Assembly: GCA_028285545.1 (NCBI GenBank)
Contig: JANQPA010000022.1
Location: 1 to 44,504, forward strand
Origin: Saprospiraceae bacterium
GTDB lineage: Bacteria; Bacteroidota; Bacteroidia; Chitinophagales; Saprospiraceae
Length of the DNA stretch: 44,504 nt
Direction: 5' to 3'
The translations under genes and the position numbers were made by a program. Under the pieces are notes generated by a model, which worked only from the letters and a program-made list of their open reading frames with translations, made no database searches and was not told the origin of the DNA. Every line of letters begins with the position of its first letter. Position 1 is the stretch's first letter. Positions 8,484-16,408 of the stretch are shown piece after piece.

Positions 8484-9053
8484 ATGACCACTGCAGCCCT
8501 ATTTAAAAATACCTCTTCCACCCCCGTTGAGGCTTTGAAAAAAACAGGTTTAGATTTCAGTACGATTTATATCCAGTTTGCTGATAAGGTTTATAGTAAG
8601 TGCTTGTCAATGCTCAAGGATGAATATCTGGCTGAAGATCTGAGTCAGGAGATTTTTATGAAAATCTTTATGAATATGTCTAGATTTGAAAACAAATCAA
8701 AGTTTTCAACTTGGGTATATGCCATTACTCATAACAGTTGTGTGGATTTCTTACGGCGTAAAAACCGAAAGAAAAAACTGGAAGCATTGAGAAAGGAAAG
8801 TGTTAGATTACATCAACCGGAGGAGACACCAGCATTTCGTCTTAAGGAAATGAAATCCAAGGAATTACACAATATAATGAAGAACATATCTTTTAGTGAG
8901 GAAGAAATTCTCAGGATGAAATATGAACTGGGGATGTCAATAAAAGATATTGCACAGGAATTGGGAAAAACTGAAAGTGCGGTAAAAATGAAAATTTTAA
9001 GAGCCAAAACTAAAGCCAGAAAAGTAAAACTGGATTTGTTCAGTAAGAACTAG
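8484..9053 (+). CDS. ECF-type RNA polymerase sigma factor (sigma-70 family)
   Basis: The frame is open from 8334, but I start at 8484 (MTTAALFKNTS...). The extra upstream part would run through a promoter-like element and a repeat, and the trimmed 189-residue length fits ECF sigma factors. Region 2 is clear (LAEDLSQEIFMKIFMNMSRFENKSKFSTWVYAI...FLRRKNRKK) and region 4 ends the protein (LRMKYELGMSIKDIAQELGKTESAVKMKILRAK). The linker is short and highly charged. No anti-sigma gene with a FecR or zinc-finger pattern is adjacent, unlike many Bacteroidota ECF loci, so its control is not obvious. The repeated element just upstream also occurs in two other places, which makes autoregulation and a small local regulon plausible (inference). 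Confidence 0.88.
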   Translation: MTTAALFKNTSSTPVEALKKTGLDFSTIYIQFADKVYSKCLSMLKDEYLAEDLSQEIFMKIFMNMSRFENKSKFSTWVYAITHNSCVDFLRRKNRKKKLEALRKESVRLHQPEETPAFRLKEMKSKELHNIMKNISFSEEEILRMKYELGMSIKDIAQELGKTESAVKMKILRAKTKARKVKLDLFSKN

Positions 9054-9189
9054 ACCATTTATTAACATCTTTATAATCCCATGTCTTAGTTAGTTTCATG
9101 AACATTCCATCAACCACAACCATCTTACACCAGAACGAGTAACCGTTTCCTGGTAATTATTTGAAACTATTTGAGATTATTTTTGAGTG

Positions 9190-9230
9190 ATCCCGAATCT
9201 TTATCAACCTGAAGATTCGGGATTTTTTTT
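9190..9230 (+). terminator. Rho-independent terminator after the sigma factor
   Basis: A perfect 12-bp stem (ATCCCGAATCTT at 9190-9201 with AAGATTCGGGAT at 9212-9223), a 10-nt loop and a run of eight T. It lies 137 bp downstream of the sigma-factor stop and isolates it from element B. Confidence 0.85.
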
Positions 9231-9266
9231 GAAATTATTCCTTAAGAGATTATACCAAATTCCCAA

Positions 9267-9340
9267 TGCAACAATATTGAACACAATTGAAACAATAGCT
9301 GACTCATGCCCTGATATTTTCTCGCATCTTTGTATTGTAA
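9267..9340 (+). promoter_or_regulatory. Shared element B: ACAAT boxes plus CATCTTTG -7-like box
   Basis: The boxes TGCAACAATA (9267), TGAACACAAT (9279) and GAAACAATA (9290) are followed after 27 bp by CATCTTTG (9325-9332) and TATTGTAA. The alignment with elements A and C is ungapped. The predicted start near 9341 would give a roughly 445-nt leader before the histidine-kinase gene, or a separate small transcript. Confidence 0.6.
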
Positions 9341-9435
9341 GTTCAAACAACCAAACAAAAACAATCCAAAACCAAACAGAAAACAATCATACTGTTTCGC
9401 TTTAATTTATGCTAATCACAAGCTTGGGAGGTCAA

Positions 9436-9454
9436 AGAGGGAAGTTTTCCCTCT
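9436..9454 (+). other. Perfect hairpin in the kinase leader
   Basis: AGAGGGAA pairs perfectly with TTCCCTCT across a GTT loop. It overlaps the last codons of a 15-codon ORF (ATG at 9409, TGA at 9454-9456). No T-run follows, so it is not a classical terminator. Confidence 0.5.
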
Positions 9455-9740
9455 GAGATCAACCACAAAAGTGAAAAAACTACTACTACAAATTATATTC
9501 CCATGTTCGAATTCTATACCATACAATAAACACAAAAGCAGTATACACAAAAATTACTCAATTTTAGCCGGGAGATTCTTAATGTTTCTCTCCTTACTTT
9601 TAAAGGTGCAAATGGATTTATCAATTTGTACCTTTATTTTTATTTGTACCCAGCATTTTATATTTGAAAGAGCAATCAAATAAAAATAGCATGTTGCTCA
9701 TTGTTTAGATGAAAATCTTTCTACCTTATACTTTCTACTA

Positions 9741-9760
9741 GCAAGTTGATCGCAACTTGC
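9741..9760 (+). other. Hairpin just upstream of the histidine-kinase start
   Basis: GCAAGTTG pairs with CAACTTGC across a four-base loop. It ends 25 nt before the kinase ATG and could affect translation of that gene. Confidence 0.45.
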
Positions 9761-9785
9761 CTTAATTGACTTAAATCCTTCGTGT

Positions 9786-11450
9786 ATGAGATCACTCTAC
9801 CTGACACCAATTATCCTAATTTTCCTTTTTTCCTCTTCTTCGTATGGCCAAGACGGAAGTGTTTCAGATCTTCAGGAAAAATTGAAGACTGCCCAAGGTG
9901 AAGAAAGAATTGATATTCTAAACAGGTTAAGCACCAGGCTTATCAGCAATAATTATGATAAGGGAGGAGAATACGCTGAGGAAGCCTATAAAGCAAGTGA
10001 AAAAGCAAATTACGCTTCAGGTTTTATTACCAGTGCGTACTATTTAGCCATTTATAATAGAGATAAAAAGCGATTTGGAAGAGCTTCTCGTTATGCTGAG
10101 GAGGGTGTCAAAAGATCTAAGTCCATTAACAATGCACAACGTGAATTAAAAGGATATGAAATTTTAAGAACCATCCACCTGGTAGCCAATAATCCCAAAA
10201 GGTTAGCAGAAGCAAAAAAGAATTACGATCAGGTCAAGACCAAGATAACAGCCAATCAATTATCTAATGCTTTAGATGGTTTACAAAAAGAATATGATAC
10301 CAAAGCCGAAGAACTAAATCGATCGGAATCAGAAAGACAAGAAATTGCGGATGAACTGAGCCTTACTGTTGAGGAGAAATTGATGAAAGAAAAGGAGCTT
10401 GCCGAACTTGCACAGCGCAAAGCGGAATTAGAGTTGGAAGCGATGGAATTGGAAAATCAAACCACCCGCGATTCGTTGGAAATTATTGAGAAAGAAAAGG
10501 AAATTTTGGAAGTAAGTAATCAACTCCGACAAAAGCAATTTGTAATTACCCTTTCCATTATAGGCCTTGCTGCTTCTGCCCTGATCATTTTTGTTTTGAT
10601 TCAATACTATTCCTTAAAAAGAAGAAGTGCAGAAGAAAGAATCAAAAATCAAAGACAGCTCATGATGCAAGAAAAAATGGCCACTTTGGGGCAATTGACG
10701 GCCGGAATTGCTCATGAGATAAAAAACCCCTTAAATTTTGTAAATAATTTTGCGGAAGGGAGTTCTGAATTAGCAGATGAGCTTATTGAAACGGTGGAGG
10801 ACAATAAACCTGCTTTGAAAGAAGATCAATTTGATTTGATGGTCGAAATAGCTGGTGACCTAAAACAAAATGCCCAGGATATTTCCCAAAATGGAAAACG
10901 TGCCGACCGCATTATTCAAAGTATGATGGACCATGCCAGAGGCGATTCAGGACAGAAACAACTGGTAGATATTAACCACTTATTACAAGAAAACCTTAAT
11001 CTGTCATACCAGGGGTTTCGTGGATTCTCTCCTGACTTTCAAGCCACCCTTGAAGAAGATTTACCAGAATCCTTTCCAAGATTGGAAGTAATACCACAAG
11101 ATTTTAGCAGAGTTTTGCTCAATATCTTCAATAATGCCTTTTATGCTCTTAATGAAAAAAAGGTGGAGTTGGGTGAGGACTTTCAACCTACCCTCAAAAT
11201 TTCTACCAAGGTTAAAAATAATGAAGGAGTAATAAAAATTTGGGATAATGGACCTGGAATTCCTGAAGAGGTAAGATCAAAAATCTTCAATCCTTTTTAT
11301 ACCACCAAACCTACAGGACAGGGAAATACTGGGCTTGGGCTGTCAATCAGTTATGACATAATCGTGCAAGTTCACGAAGGGAAATTGGAGGTCAATACAG
11401 AAGCAGGTGAGTTTACAGAGTTTGTTATTAAGATGCCTTTAAAGTCCTAA
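9786..11450 (+). CDS. Membrane sensor histidine kinase with periplasmic helical/coiled-coil sensor
   Basis: The 554 residues read in order: signal peptide (1-21, ending SSSSYGQ); a TPR-like helical region (about 30-145); a long Glu/Lys-rich coiled coil (about 165-250); one transmembrane helix (about 253-275); HisKA with H310 in GIAHEIKNPLNFVNNF; and HATPase (about 430-552) with DNGPGIPEEV and the glycine-rich TGQGNTGLGLSISYDI. The H-box type (AHEIKNPLNFV) is common in Bacteroidota kinases that have TPR periplasmic sensors. There is no adjacent response regulator, so it is an orphan kinase. The sensorless hybrid at 6278 is one conceivable partner (inference). It is preceded by a long structured leader with element B. 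A bidirectional terminator overlaps its stop codon. Confidence 0.9.
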   Translation: MRSLYLTPIILIFLFSSSSYGQDGSVSDLQEKLKTAQGEERIDILNRLSTRLISNNYDKGGEYAEEAYKASEKANYASGFITSAYYLAIYNRDKKRFGRASRYAEEGVKRSKSINNAQRELKGYEILRTIHLVANNPKRLAEAKKNYDQVKTKITANQLSNALDGLQKEYDTKAEELNRSESERQEIADELSLTVEEKLMKEKELAELAQRKAELELEAMELENQTTRDSLEIIEKEKEILEVSNQLRQKQFVITLSIIGLAASALIIFVLIQYYSLKRRSAEERIKNQRQLMMQEKMATLGQLTAGIAHEIKNPLNFVNNFAEGSSELADELIETVEDNKPALKEDQFDLMVEIAGDLKQNAQDISQNGKRADRIIQSMMDHARGDSGQKQLVDINHLLQENLNLSYQGFRGFSPDFQATLEEDLPESFPRLEVIPQDFSRVLLNIFNNAFYALNEKKVELGEDFQPTLKISTKVKNNEGVIKIWDNGPGIPEEVRSKIFNPFYTTKPTGQGNTGLGLSISYDIIVQVHEGKLEVNTEAGEFTEFVIKMPLKS

Positions 11451-11485
11451 TCAAAAATGGCGCTCTTTGAGCGCCATTTTTGATT
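11449..11485. terminator. Bidirectional terminator between kinase and NTF2-like gene
   Basis: A perfect 17-bp stem (11449-11465 with 11469-11485) around a TTT loop, with a GGCGCTC/GAGCGCC core and A-rich/T-rich arms. It serves both convergent genes and includes the last two bases of the kinase stop codon. Confidence 0.88.
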
Positions 11486-11491
11486 AAATTA

Positions 11492-11959
11492 TTATTTATC
11501 AGGATGTCTGTGATAAACCTTTGCTACAATTTTCCAACCTGACTCAAATTTCAACAAAGATAAATAGTCTGTATAAATATGTTTGCCTTCTCTGGATAAT
11601 TCAATCTTTACTGAAGCAGAACCACCGGTAACATCAACAGATGCAAAATTGTGATCCCATTTATTTTTGGCAGGATCGAAATCATCTTTGTTTTTTCTCT
11701 TTTCAACACCATCAGCCCAAACACCAATTGGATAGCGGCTAATTTCTTCTCCTTTTGCAGAAAAGATGGCAAAATCAGGATGAAAACCCTTCCTCATGGC
11801 TTCAGGATTCAATTCATTAAAAGCACCATGTACATAGCATTTAAGGATCAAATCTTTTACTTCTTTTTCAGCAGCCGTTTCCTGAACTTCTGCATAGGTA
11901 AAGGCAAATAAGCCAATAATGGCTAGAGCAGACAAAGTAGAGAATAGTACTTTTTTCAT
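11492..11959 (-). CDS. Secreted NTF2-like (lumazine-binding-type) protein
   Basis: The 155 residues begin with a signal peptide (MKKVLFSTLSALAIIGLFAFTYA). The mature part has the NTF2/SnoaL-like layout: an N-terminal helix (EKEVKDLILKCYVHGAFNELNPEAM), a short FHPDFAIFSAKGEEI strand, then curved beta strands ending in YTDYLSLLKFESGWKIVAKVYHRHPDK. This ending is typical of the Lumazine_bd_2/DUF4440-like group. Such proteins are ligand-binding or, rarely, enzymatic; no catalytic residues can be singled out. It is a single gene, convergent with the kinase and sharing its terminator. Confidence 0.72.
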   Translation of the reverse strand: MKKVLFSTLSALAIIGLFAFTYAEVQETAAEKEVKDLILKCYVHGAFNELNPEAMRKGFHPDFAIFSAKGEEISRYPIGVWADGVEKRKNKDDFDPAKNKWDHNFASVDVTGGSASVKIELSREGKHIYTDYLSLLKFESGWKIVAKVYHRHPDK

Positions 11960-12102
11960 AAAAATGGATTTTTTGTCGGGAAAAATGTTTTACTTAAACC
12001 AATCGAGTAAGATGCAGTTTTTCTCTTTTTGGTTGTTTAAATTTATCAAAAGTTTTCGGTAAGCCTTTATTTTCATCGTTTCTTAACTTGCCTTTAATAT
12101 AG

Positions 12103-12130
12103 TAGTGAGTAATGGGTAGTGAGTAATGGG
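12103..12130. repeat. 14-bp tandem duplication
   Basis: TAGTGAGTAATGGG occurs twice without interruption. Confidence 0.8.
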
Positions 12131-12184
12131 TATAAATTTTTAAATACCCTGTATTTTTGAAATGAATGCTACATTTGATAAAAA

Positions 12185-12227
12185 ACTCGAACACTTGAAC
12201 ACTTGCAAACTCGAACACTTGCAAACT
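12185..12227. repeat. Imperfect tandem repeat of CGAACACTTGCAAACT
   Basis: The words ACTCGAACACTTG and AACACTTGCAAACT alternate two to three times. Confidence 0.7.
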
Positions 12228-12301
12228 TTCCTCACTCAACTAAATCTTTCAAAAAATTGTTAAGCTTTCATTACCTATCAAAAGTTGCAAATTAGATTTT
12301 T

Positions 12302-12970
12302 ATGATCCAAAAAAGTACCCTTGATTTTCTTAAAACCTTAGCAAAAAATAACAACAGAGACTGGTTTGAAGCACATAAAGACCAATACCTGGATGCCAAG
12401 GCCAATGTTGAAGATTTCATTCAAAAAGTAGAAGATGGACTGAACCAGACGGATGTAATCGAAATGCACAAATTATACCGCATTTATCGCGATGTTCGCT
12501 TTTCTAAAGACAAAACTCCCTATAAAACATATATGAGTGGTTTTTATCGCAGAGAAGGAGCTACTCGGAGAGGTGGATATTTTTTTAGCATTCAACCCGG
12601 TGGTGAAAGTAGAGTTGGAGGCGGATTTTATGGCCCTAATAAAGATGATTTGAAACGATTACGAAAAGAGTTTGAAATGGATGGCGATAGCCTGAAAAAG
12701 ATCCTCAATGCTTCTCCATTTCTAGACACATATGGTGAATTAAGGGGCGAAGGGGTAAAAACAGCTCCCCAGGGATTTTCTAAAGATCACCCTCATATTG
12801 ACTTAATACGGAAAAAGCAGTTTTATGCCATGAAGTCTTTTACAGATAAAGAGGTGCTTAGCAAAGATTTTGTTGATCAGGTTATTGATACCTACCAGGC
12901 CATTAGACCTTTCTTTGATTATATGAGTGATGTTTTGACTACTAACTTAAATGGAGAGAGGATAGTGTAA
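12302..12970 (+). CDS. DUF2461 family protein (TIGR02453-type)
   Basis: The 222 residues match the full length of the DUF2461 family. The N-terminal block FLKTLAKNNNRDWFEAHKDQY is characteristic (usually FL..L..NN...WF..nk..Y). It is followed by YRIYRDVRFSKDKTPYKTYMSG and a Gly-rich block (GGYFFSIQPGGESRVGGGFYGP). Late in the protein come PKGFSKDHP-like residues (here PQGFSKDHPHIDLIRKKQFY) that are also conserved. The protein is cytoplasmic and its biochemical function is unknown. It stands alone and ends in a strong terminator shared with the convergent BNR-repeat gene. Confidence 0.88.
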   Translation: MIQKSTLDFLKTLAKNNNRDWFEAHKDQYLDAKANVEDFIQKVEDGLNQTDVIEMHKLYRIYRDVRFSKDKTPYKTYMSGFYRREGATRRGGYFFSIQPGGESRVGGGFYGPNKDDLKRLRKEFEMDGDSLKKILNASPFLDTYGELRGEGVKTAPQGFSKDHPHIDLIRKKQFYAMKSFTDKEVLSKDFVDQVIDTYQAIRPFFDYMSDVLTTNLNGERIV

Positions 12971-13008
12971 AAAAAGGCTTCTGCCCGACCGGGCAGAAGC
13001 CTTTTTTT
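12969..13008. terminator. Bidirectional terminator between DUF2461 and BNR-repeat genes
   Basis: An 18-bp stem (12969-12986 with 12991-13008) with a GGCTTCTGCCC core, a GACC loop and A/T tails on both sides. It touches the stop codons of both convergent genes. Confidence 0.9.
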
Positions 13009-16000
13009 TAGCTCTTGGTCTGCTTCAACTTAATTCCCATCAACTTCTTTTTCTGGATCAGCATATTAAAAGTTTGTACGTTTCTTTTTAAAGACTCTTC
13101 GACTTGTTCCTTTAACTCAGTCCATTCTTTATCCAAATCATCCCATCTGTCATAGGCAGCTTTAGGAGGGCGACCTTCACGACCTCCAGAAATATAGCCA
13201 TCCTGTCCAGTTACATAATTGTAGTTTTCCACCATCTGATTATCCAGTCTTGGCGCAAAACGAATGGGATCTTGATTACTTTCATTTTTAGTCTGCATTA
13301 ATTGTTCTTCATATACAGTAAGCTCTTTGAGCATTTTTTCAGCAGTTGTTTTTACTTCCTCATCTTCAGATTGTTCGGTAAGCCATTTAACCTGCTTTTT
13401 GACACTTTGAATCTCAGCAATAGATTCATGCACTTCGGTGATGGCATCACGAAGCTCCAGACCCAGCTTAAGTTGTTCCTGGTAATCTTCTGCTGAAATT
13501 TGATCATCAATTCTCGGATCTTCTTTAACTTCAATGGTTTGAGTCATACTTCCTCCCTCATGAATCAGTCGTACCTCATAAGTGCCTGGAGGAGCTTTAA
13601 CTCCGCCCGTGTAACCCCAGATTATGGTGCCTTCAACAAAGGTAGGTCCTTCATAAGTCAAGTCCCAACCTATTCTTTGAGAGCCCTTGTCTACTTTTAA
13701 AATAGGGGTTTTGTGTTTTTTGGCAGTAGCGGTGTCGCTGGAAAAGACCCTCACGACTCTAGCCTCCGAGTCAATAATTTCTATTTTGACTTCGCTTTGG
13801 GAAGAATCTTTTAGGTTATAATAAATGGTTGCACCACTTGGTTTGGCTTGAGGAGATAATTCAGACAAGCCCCCTGCTCCCTTATCATTAACCTTAAATG
13901 CCGGCCTTGGCTGGAAGAGATGAGCTTGTTTCTGAGCAATTTCATCACTAATCTGATGTAATGGACTAATATCATCAAGTACCCAAAAAGAACGCCCCTG
14001 AGTAGACATCACTAAATCCTTTTGATGTACTCTAAGGTCCGTAATAGGAGTAATTGGCATATTGCGCTGAAGGCTTTGCCAATTTTTTCCCTCGTCAAAT
14101 GAGACAAAAATTCCAAATTCGGTACCTGCATATAGAAGACCCTTACGGTCAGGATCTTCCCTAACAACCCGTACAGGATAATCCTCGGGTATGCCATTAT
14201 TGCCATTGGTGAGAAGTGTCCAATTTTTACCGTAATCATTGGTCATATAAATGTAGGGTCTAAAATCATCAAAACGATATTTCTGGACGGCAGCAAAGGC
14301 TCGACCAGCCTCATGAGTAGATAAATCTATTTTATTTACTGTTCCATATTTGGGCATCCCTTTGGGAGTGATTTCCTGCCAGGAACCTCCGTCATTTCTG
14401 GTTATGTGTATTCGGCCATCATCAGTTCCAGCCCAAATGGTTCCTTTATTTTTCGGGTCGACTACAATTTCAAAAACAACATTATAAATTTCTACACCAG
14501 TAATGTCATGATTAATAGGGCCACCAGAATATTCCAAATGCTCAGGAGTATTGGTGCTAAGATCAGGACTGATGACTTCAAAAGTTTTACCTCCATCTTT
14601 TGAACGATGTACATGCTGGGAACCGTGATAAATTTCGTTTTGATCATGAGGTGACACGGCCATAGGGGAGACCCATTGGAATCTGTATTTCAAGTTTTTG
14701 GCAGCCTCTCCTAATTGCAATTGAGGATAAGCCATAACATTTTGTACCTGATCAGTTGCTTTATCATATTTATCCATAACCCCTCCGTAACAACCCGCAT
14801 AAATGATGTTTGGATTGTCAGGGTGTAAAGCTATTGGGCCAGTTTCACAACCTCCAATGGAATACCAGTGTTCTTTGGGGTGCAAGGTATTACTGGAGGT
14901 CCATGATGGTATGCTTATAGTGGTGTTATCTTGCTGAGCACCATACAGACGATAAGGAAAACCATTATCAACTACCACTCCGTAGAGCTCTGCAGTAGGC
15001 TGGTTTAAATAGCTTGACCAGCTCTTACCTCCATTTAGGGTGATTTGGGCACCACCATCATCCGCTACACCCATAATGTCCGGATTATCCGGATTAATCC
15101 AAAGATCATGAACATCCCCGTGTGGAACACTAATTCCCTCATAGGTTTTTCCACCGTCCACAGAACGATAAAGTCCTGTATTCAAGGCATAAACAGTATT
15201 TGGATCTTTAGGATCGGCTACCATATGAGTATAGTACCAGGCTCGTTGTCGGAGTTTATTTTCTTTGTTTATCCTCTTCCATGTTTTTCCTGCATCATCA
15301 GAGCGATATACTCCGCCTTCAGGTTCAGCTTCAATCAAAGCCCATACCCGATCGGGATTAGCTGGTGAAACGGTAAGCCCAACTTTTCCGACCATTCCTT
15401 TGGGAAGACCACCTCCTAATTTCACCCAATTATCTCCACCATCGACTGTTTTGTAAATACCTCCATCTGTAGAGCCACTGATCATAGACCATGGTTTGCG
15501 TTCGGCCCGCCACATTCCTGCGTATATTTCTCTGGGATTTTTAGGGTTCATGGCCAAAGAAATGGCTCCTGTAGTATCAGAAAGTTGCAGGACTGCCTCC
15601 CAGGTTTGCCCACCATCTTTTGAACGATAAACTCCTCTTTCTTCATTAGGACCAAAAATATGGCCTAAAGCAGCTACATAAACCAAATCGGGGTCCTTGG
15701 GATGAATTCTGATTTTGCCGATCTGACCGGCTTCTGGTAGCCCTGAGAAAGACCATGTTTTTCCCCGATCTTTTGATTTATAGACTCCGTGTCCTGCTGA
15801 AGTATTTCCTCTGGGGTCTGCAGAACCGGTTCCTACATAAATTATGTTGGGATCAGTTTCTGAGATGGCTACCGCTCCAATAGAGCCACCGAAATATCCG
15901 TCAGAAATATTTTTCCATCGATTACCAGCGTCATCTGTTTGCCAGATCCCTCCTCCAGTGGAGCCTTGTAAAAACTGAAAAGATTGATCAGGGAAGCCGG

Positions 16001-16178
16001 CTACTGCTGTTGAGCGGCCACCTCGATAAGGGCCCACCATTCGGTATTTAAGACCATTAAATACGGAGGTGTCAATACCAGATGTATTTTGTGCCTGTAT
16101 ATTTTTTTGTGGTAAAAAGAAAATAAAACCACTAAGGGTCATAGAGAGAAAAAATAGTTTGAAGATCGATTTTTCCAT
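13008..16178 (-). CDS. Secreted BNR/sortilin-like beta-propeller protein (VPS10-type)
   Basis: This is a large secreted protein of 1056 residues with a signal peptide (about 1-29, ending IQAQ). Many BNR/Asp-box repeats follow, for example SKDRGKTWSF, SKDGGQTWEA, TVDGGDNWVK, SDDAGKTWKR, SVDGGKTYEG and SFDEGKNWQS. These build one or two beta-propellers over about residues 40-740, with the YRMVGPYRGGR start that marks this Bacteroidota family. The C-terminal third (about 800-1056) has a beta domain (APPGTYEVRLIHEGG) and a helical tail. These proteins are often annotated as glycosyl hydrolases or sortilins, but Asp-box motifs are structural and do not prove enzyme activity, and no sialidase catalytic set is evident. 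The role is unknown; it acts outside the cytoplasm. It is a single gene. Confidence 0.85.
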   Translation of the reverse strand: MEKSIFKLFFLSMTLSGFIFFLPQKNIQAQNTSGIDTSVFNGLKYRMVGPYRGGRSTAVAGFPDQSFQFLQGSTGGGIWQTDDAGNRWKNISDGYFGGSIGAVAISETDPNIIYVGTGSADPRGNTSAGHGVYKSKDRGKTWSFSGLPEAGQIGKIRIHPKDPDLVYVAALGHIFGPNEERGVYRSKDGGQTWEAVLQLSDTTGAISLAMNPKNPREIYAGMWRAERKPWSMISGSTDGGIYKTVDGGDNWVKLGGGLPKGMVGKVGLTVSPANPDRVWALIEAEPEGGVYRSDDAGKTWKRINKENKLRQRAWYYTHMVADPKDPNTVYALNTGLYRSVDGGKTYEGISVPHGDVHDLWINPDNPDIMGVADDGGAQITLNGGKSWSSYLNQPTAELYGVVVDNGFPYRLYGAQQDNTTISIPSWTSSNTLHPKEHWYSIGGCETGPIALHPDNPNIIYAGCYGGVMDKYDKATDQVQNVMAYPQLQLGEAAKNLKYRFQWVSPMAVSPHDQNEIYHGSQHVHRSKDGGKTFEVISPDLSTNTPEHLEYSGGPINHDITGVEIYNVVFEIVVDPKNKGTIWAGTDDGRIHITRNDGGSWQEITPKGMPKYGTVNKIDLSTHEAGRAFAAVQKYRFDDFRPYIYMTNDYGKNWTLLTNGNNGIPEDYPVRVVREDPDRKGLLYAGTEFGIFVSFDEGKNWQSLQRNMPITPITDLRVHQKDLVMSTQGRSFWVLDDISPLHQISDEIAQKQAHLFQPRPAFKVNDKGAGGLSELSPQAKPSGATIYYNLKDSSQSEVKIEIIDSEARVVRVFSSDTATAKKHKTPILKVDKGSQRIGWDLTYEGPTFVEGTIIWGYTGGVKAPPGTYEVRLIHEGGSMTQTIEVKEDPRIDDQISAEDYQEQLKLGLELRDAITEVHESIAEIQSVKKQVKWLTEQSEDEEVKTTAEKMLKELTVYEEQLMQTKNESNQDPIRFAPRLDNQMVENYNYVTGQDGYISGGREGRPPKAAYDRWDDLDKEWTELKEQVEESLKRNVQTFNMLIQKKKLMGIKLKQTKS

Positions 16179-16408
16179 GCTAGAAAATTCTTTTTTGATG
16201 TGATTAATTGTAGAGTTTTAAAATTGAGTGAAAAATTCCAGGAGATTAATTTGCTGACGATAGCCTGATAATCTCACTATTCTGATTAAGAAATAGTAAA
16301 ATAAAAAAAGCTATGGAAATAATATCTTTCCAGGAAAGAAAGATGCTTCTTTTTTATTGCAAGATCGTGGACCCTTTAATAGAATTTGGGATCCTACTGT
16401 ATGGGTTT

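Larger units (their letters stand above)
9054..9785. other. 732-bp gene-poor region between sigma factor and histidine kinase
   Basis: No convincing protein gene is seen; the 117-codon frame at 9330-9683 has no family features and runs through structured sequence. The region contains a strong terminator (9190-9230), promoter-like element B (9267-9340) and a G-poor A/C-rich leader (about 9341-9400). It also holds a 15-codon ORF (9409-9456) whose end overlaps a perfect 8-bp hairpin (9436-9454), and another hairpin (9741-9760) just before the kinase start. It may be a long 5' leader of the kinase or encode a small RNA. Confidence 0.5.
11960..12301. other. 342-bp intergenic region with short tandem repeats
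   Basis: No gene is supported; a possible 81-codon frame at 11994-12239 is made largely of repeats. It holds a 14-bp unit (TAGTGAGTAATGGG) twice in tandem at 12103-12130 and a CGAACACTTGCAAACT-type repeat at 12185-12227. Promoters for the divergent NTF2-like and DUF2461 genes should lie here but none stands out. Confidence 0.5.

Noticed and set aside
9330..9683. 117-codon frame in the kinase leader
   Set aside because: It has no family features, low-complexity composition, and a start inside element B. It runs through hairpin-forming sequence.
11994..12239. 81-codon frame on the minus strand
   Set aside because: Its translation consists largely of tandem repeat words and it has no recognisable domain.
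13008..16178. Sialidase or glycosidase activity for the BNR-repeat protein
   Set aside because: Asp-box repeats are structural, and the Arg triad and Tyr/Glu pair of sialidases are not evident.
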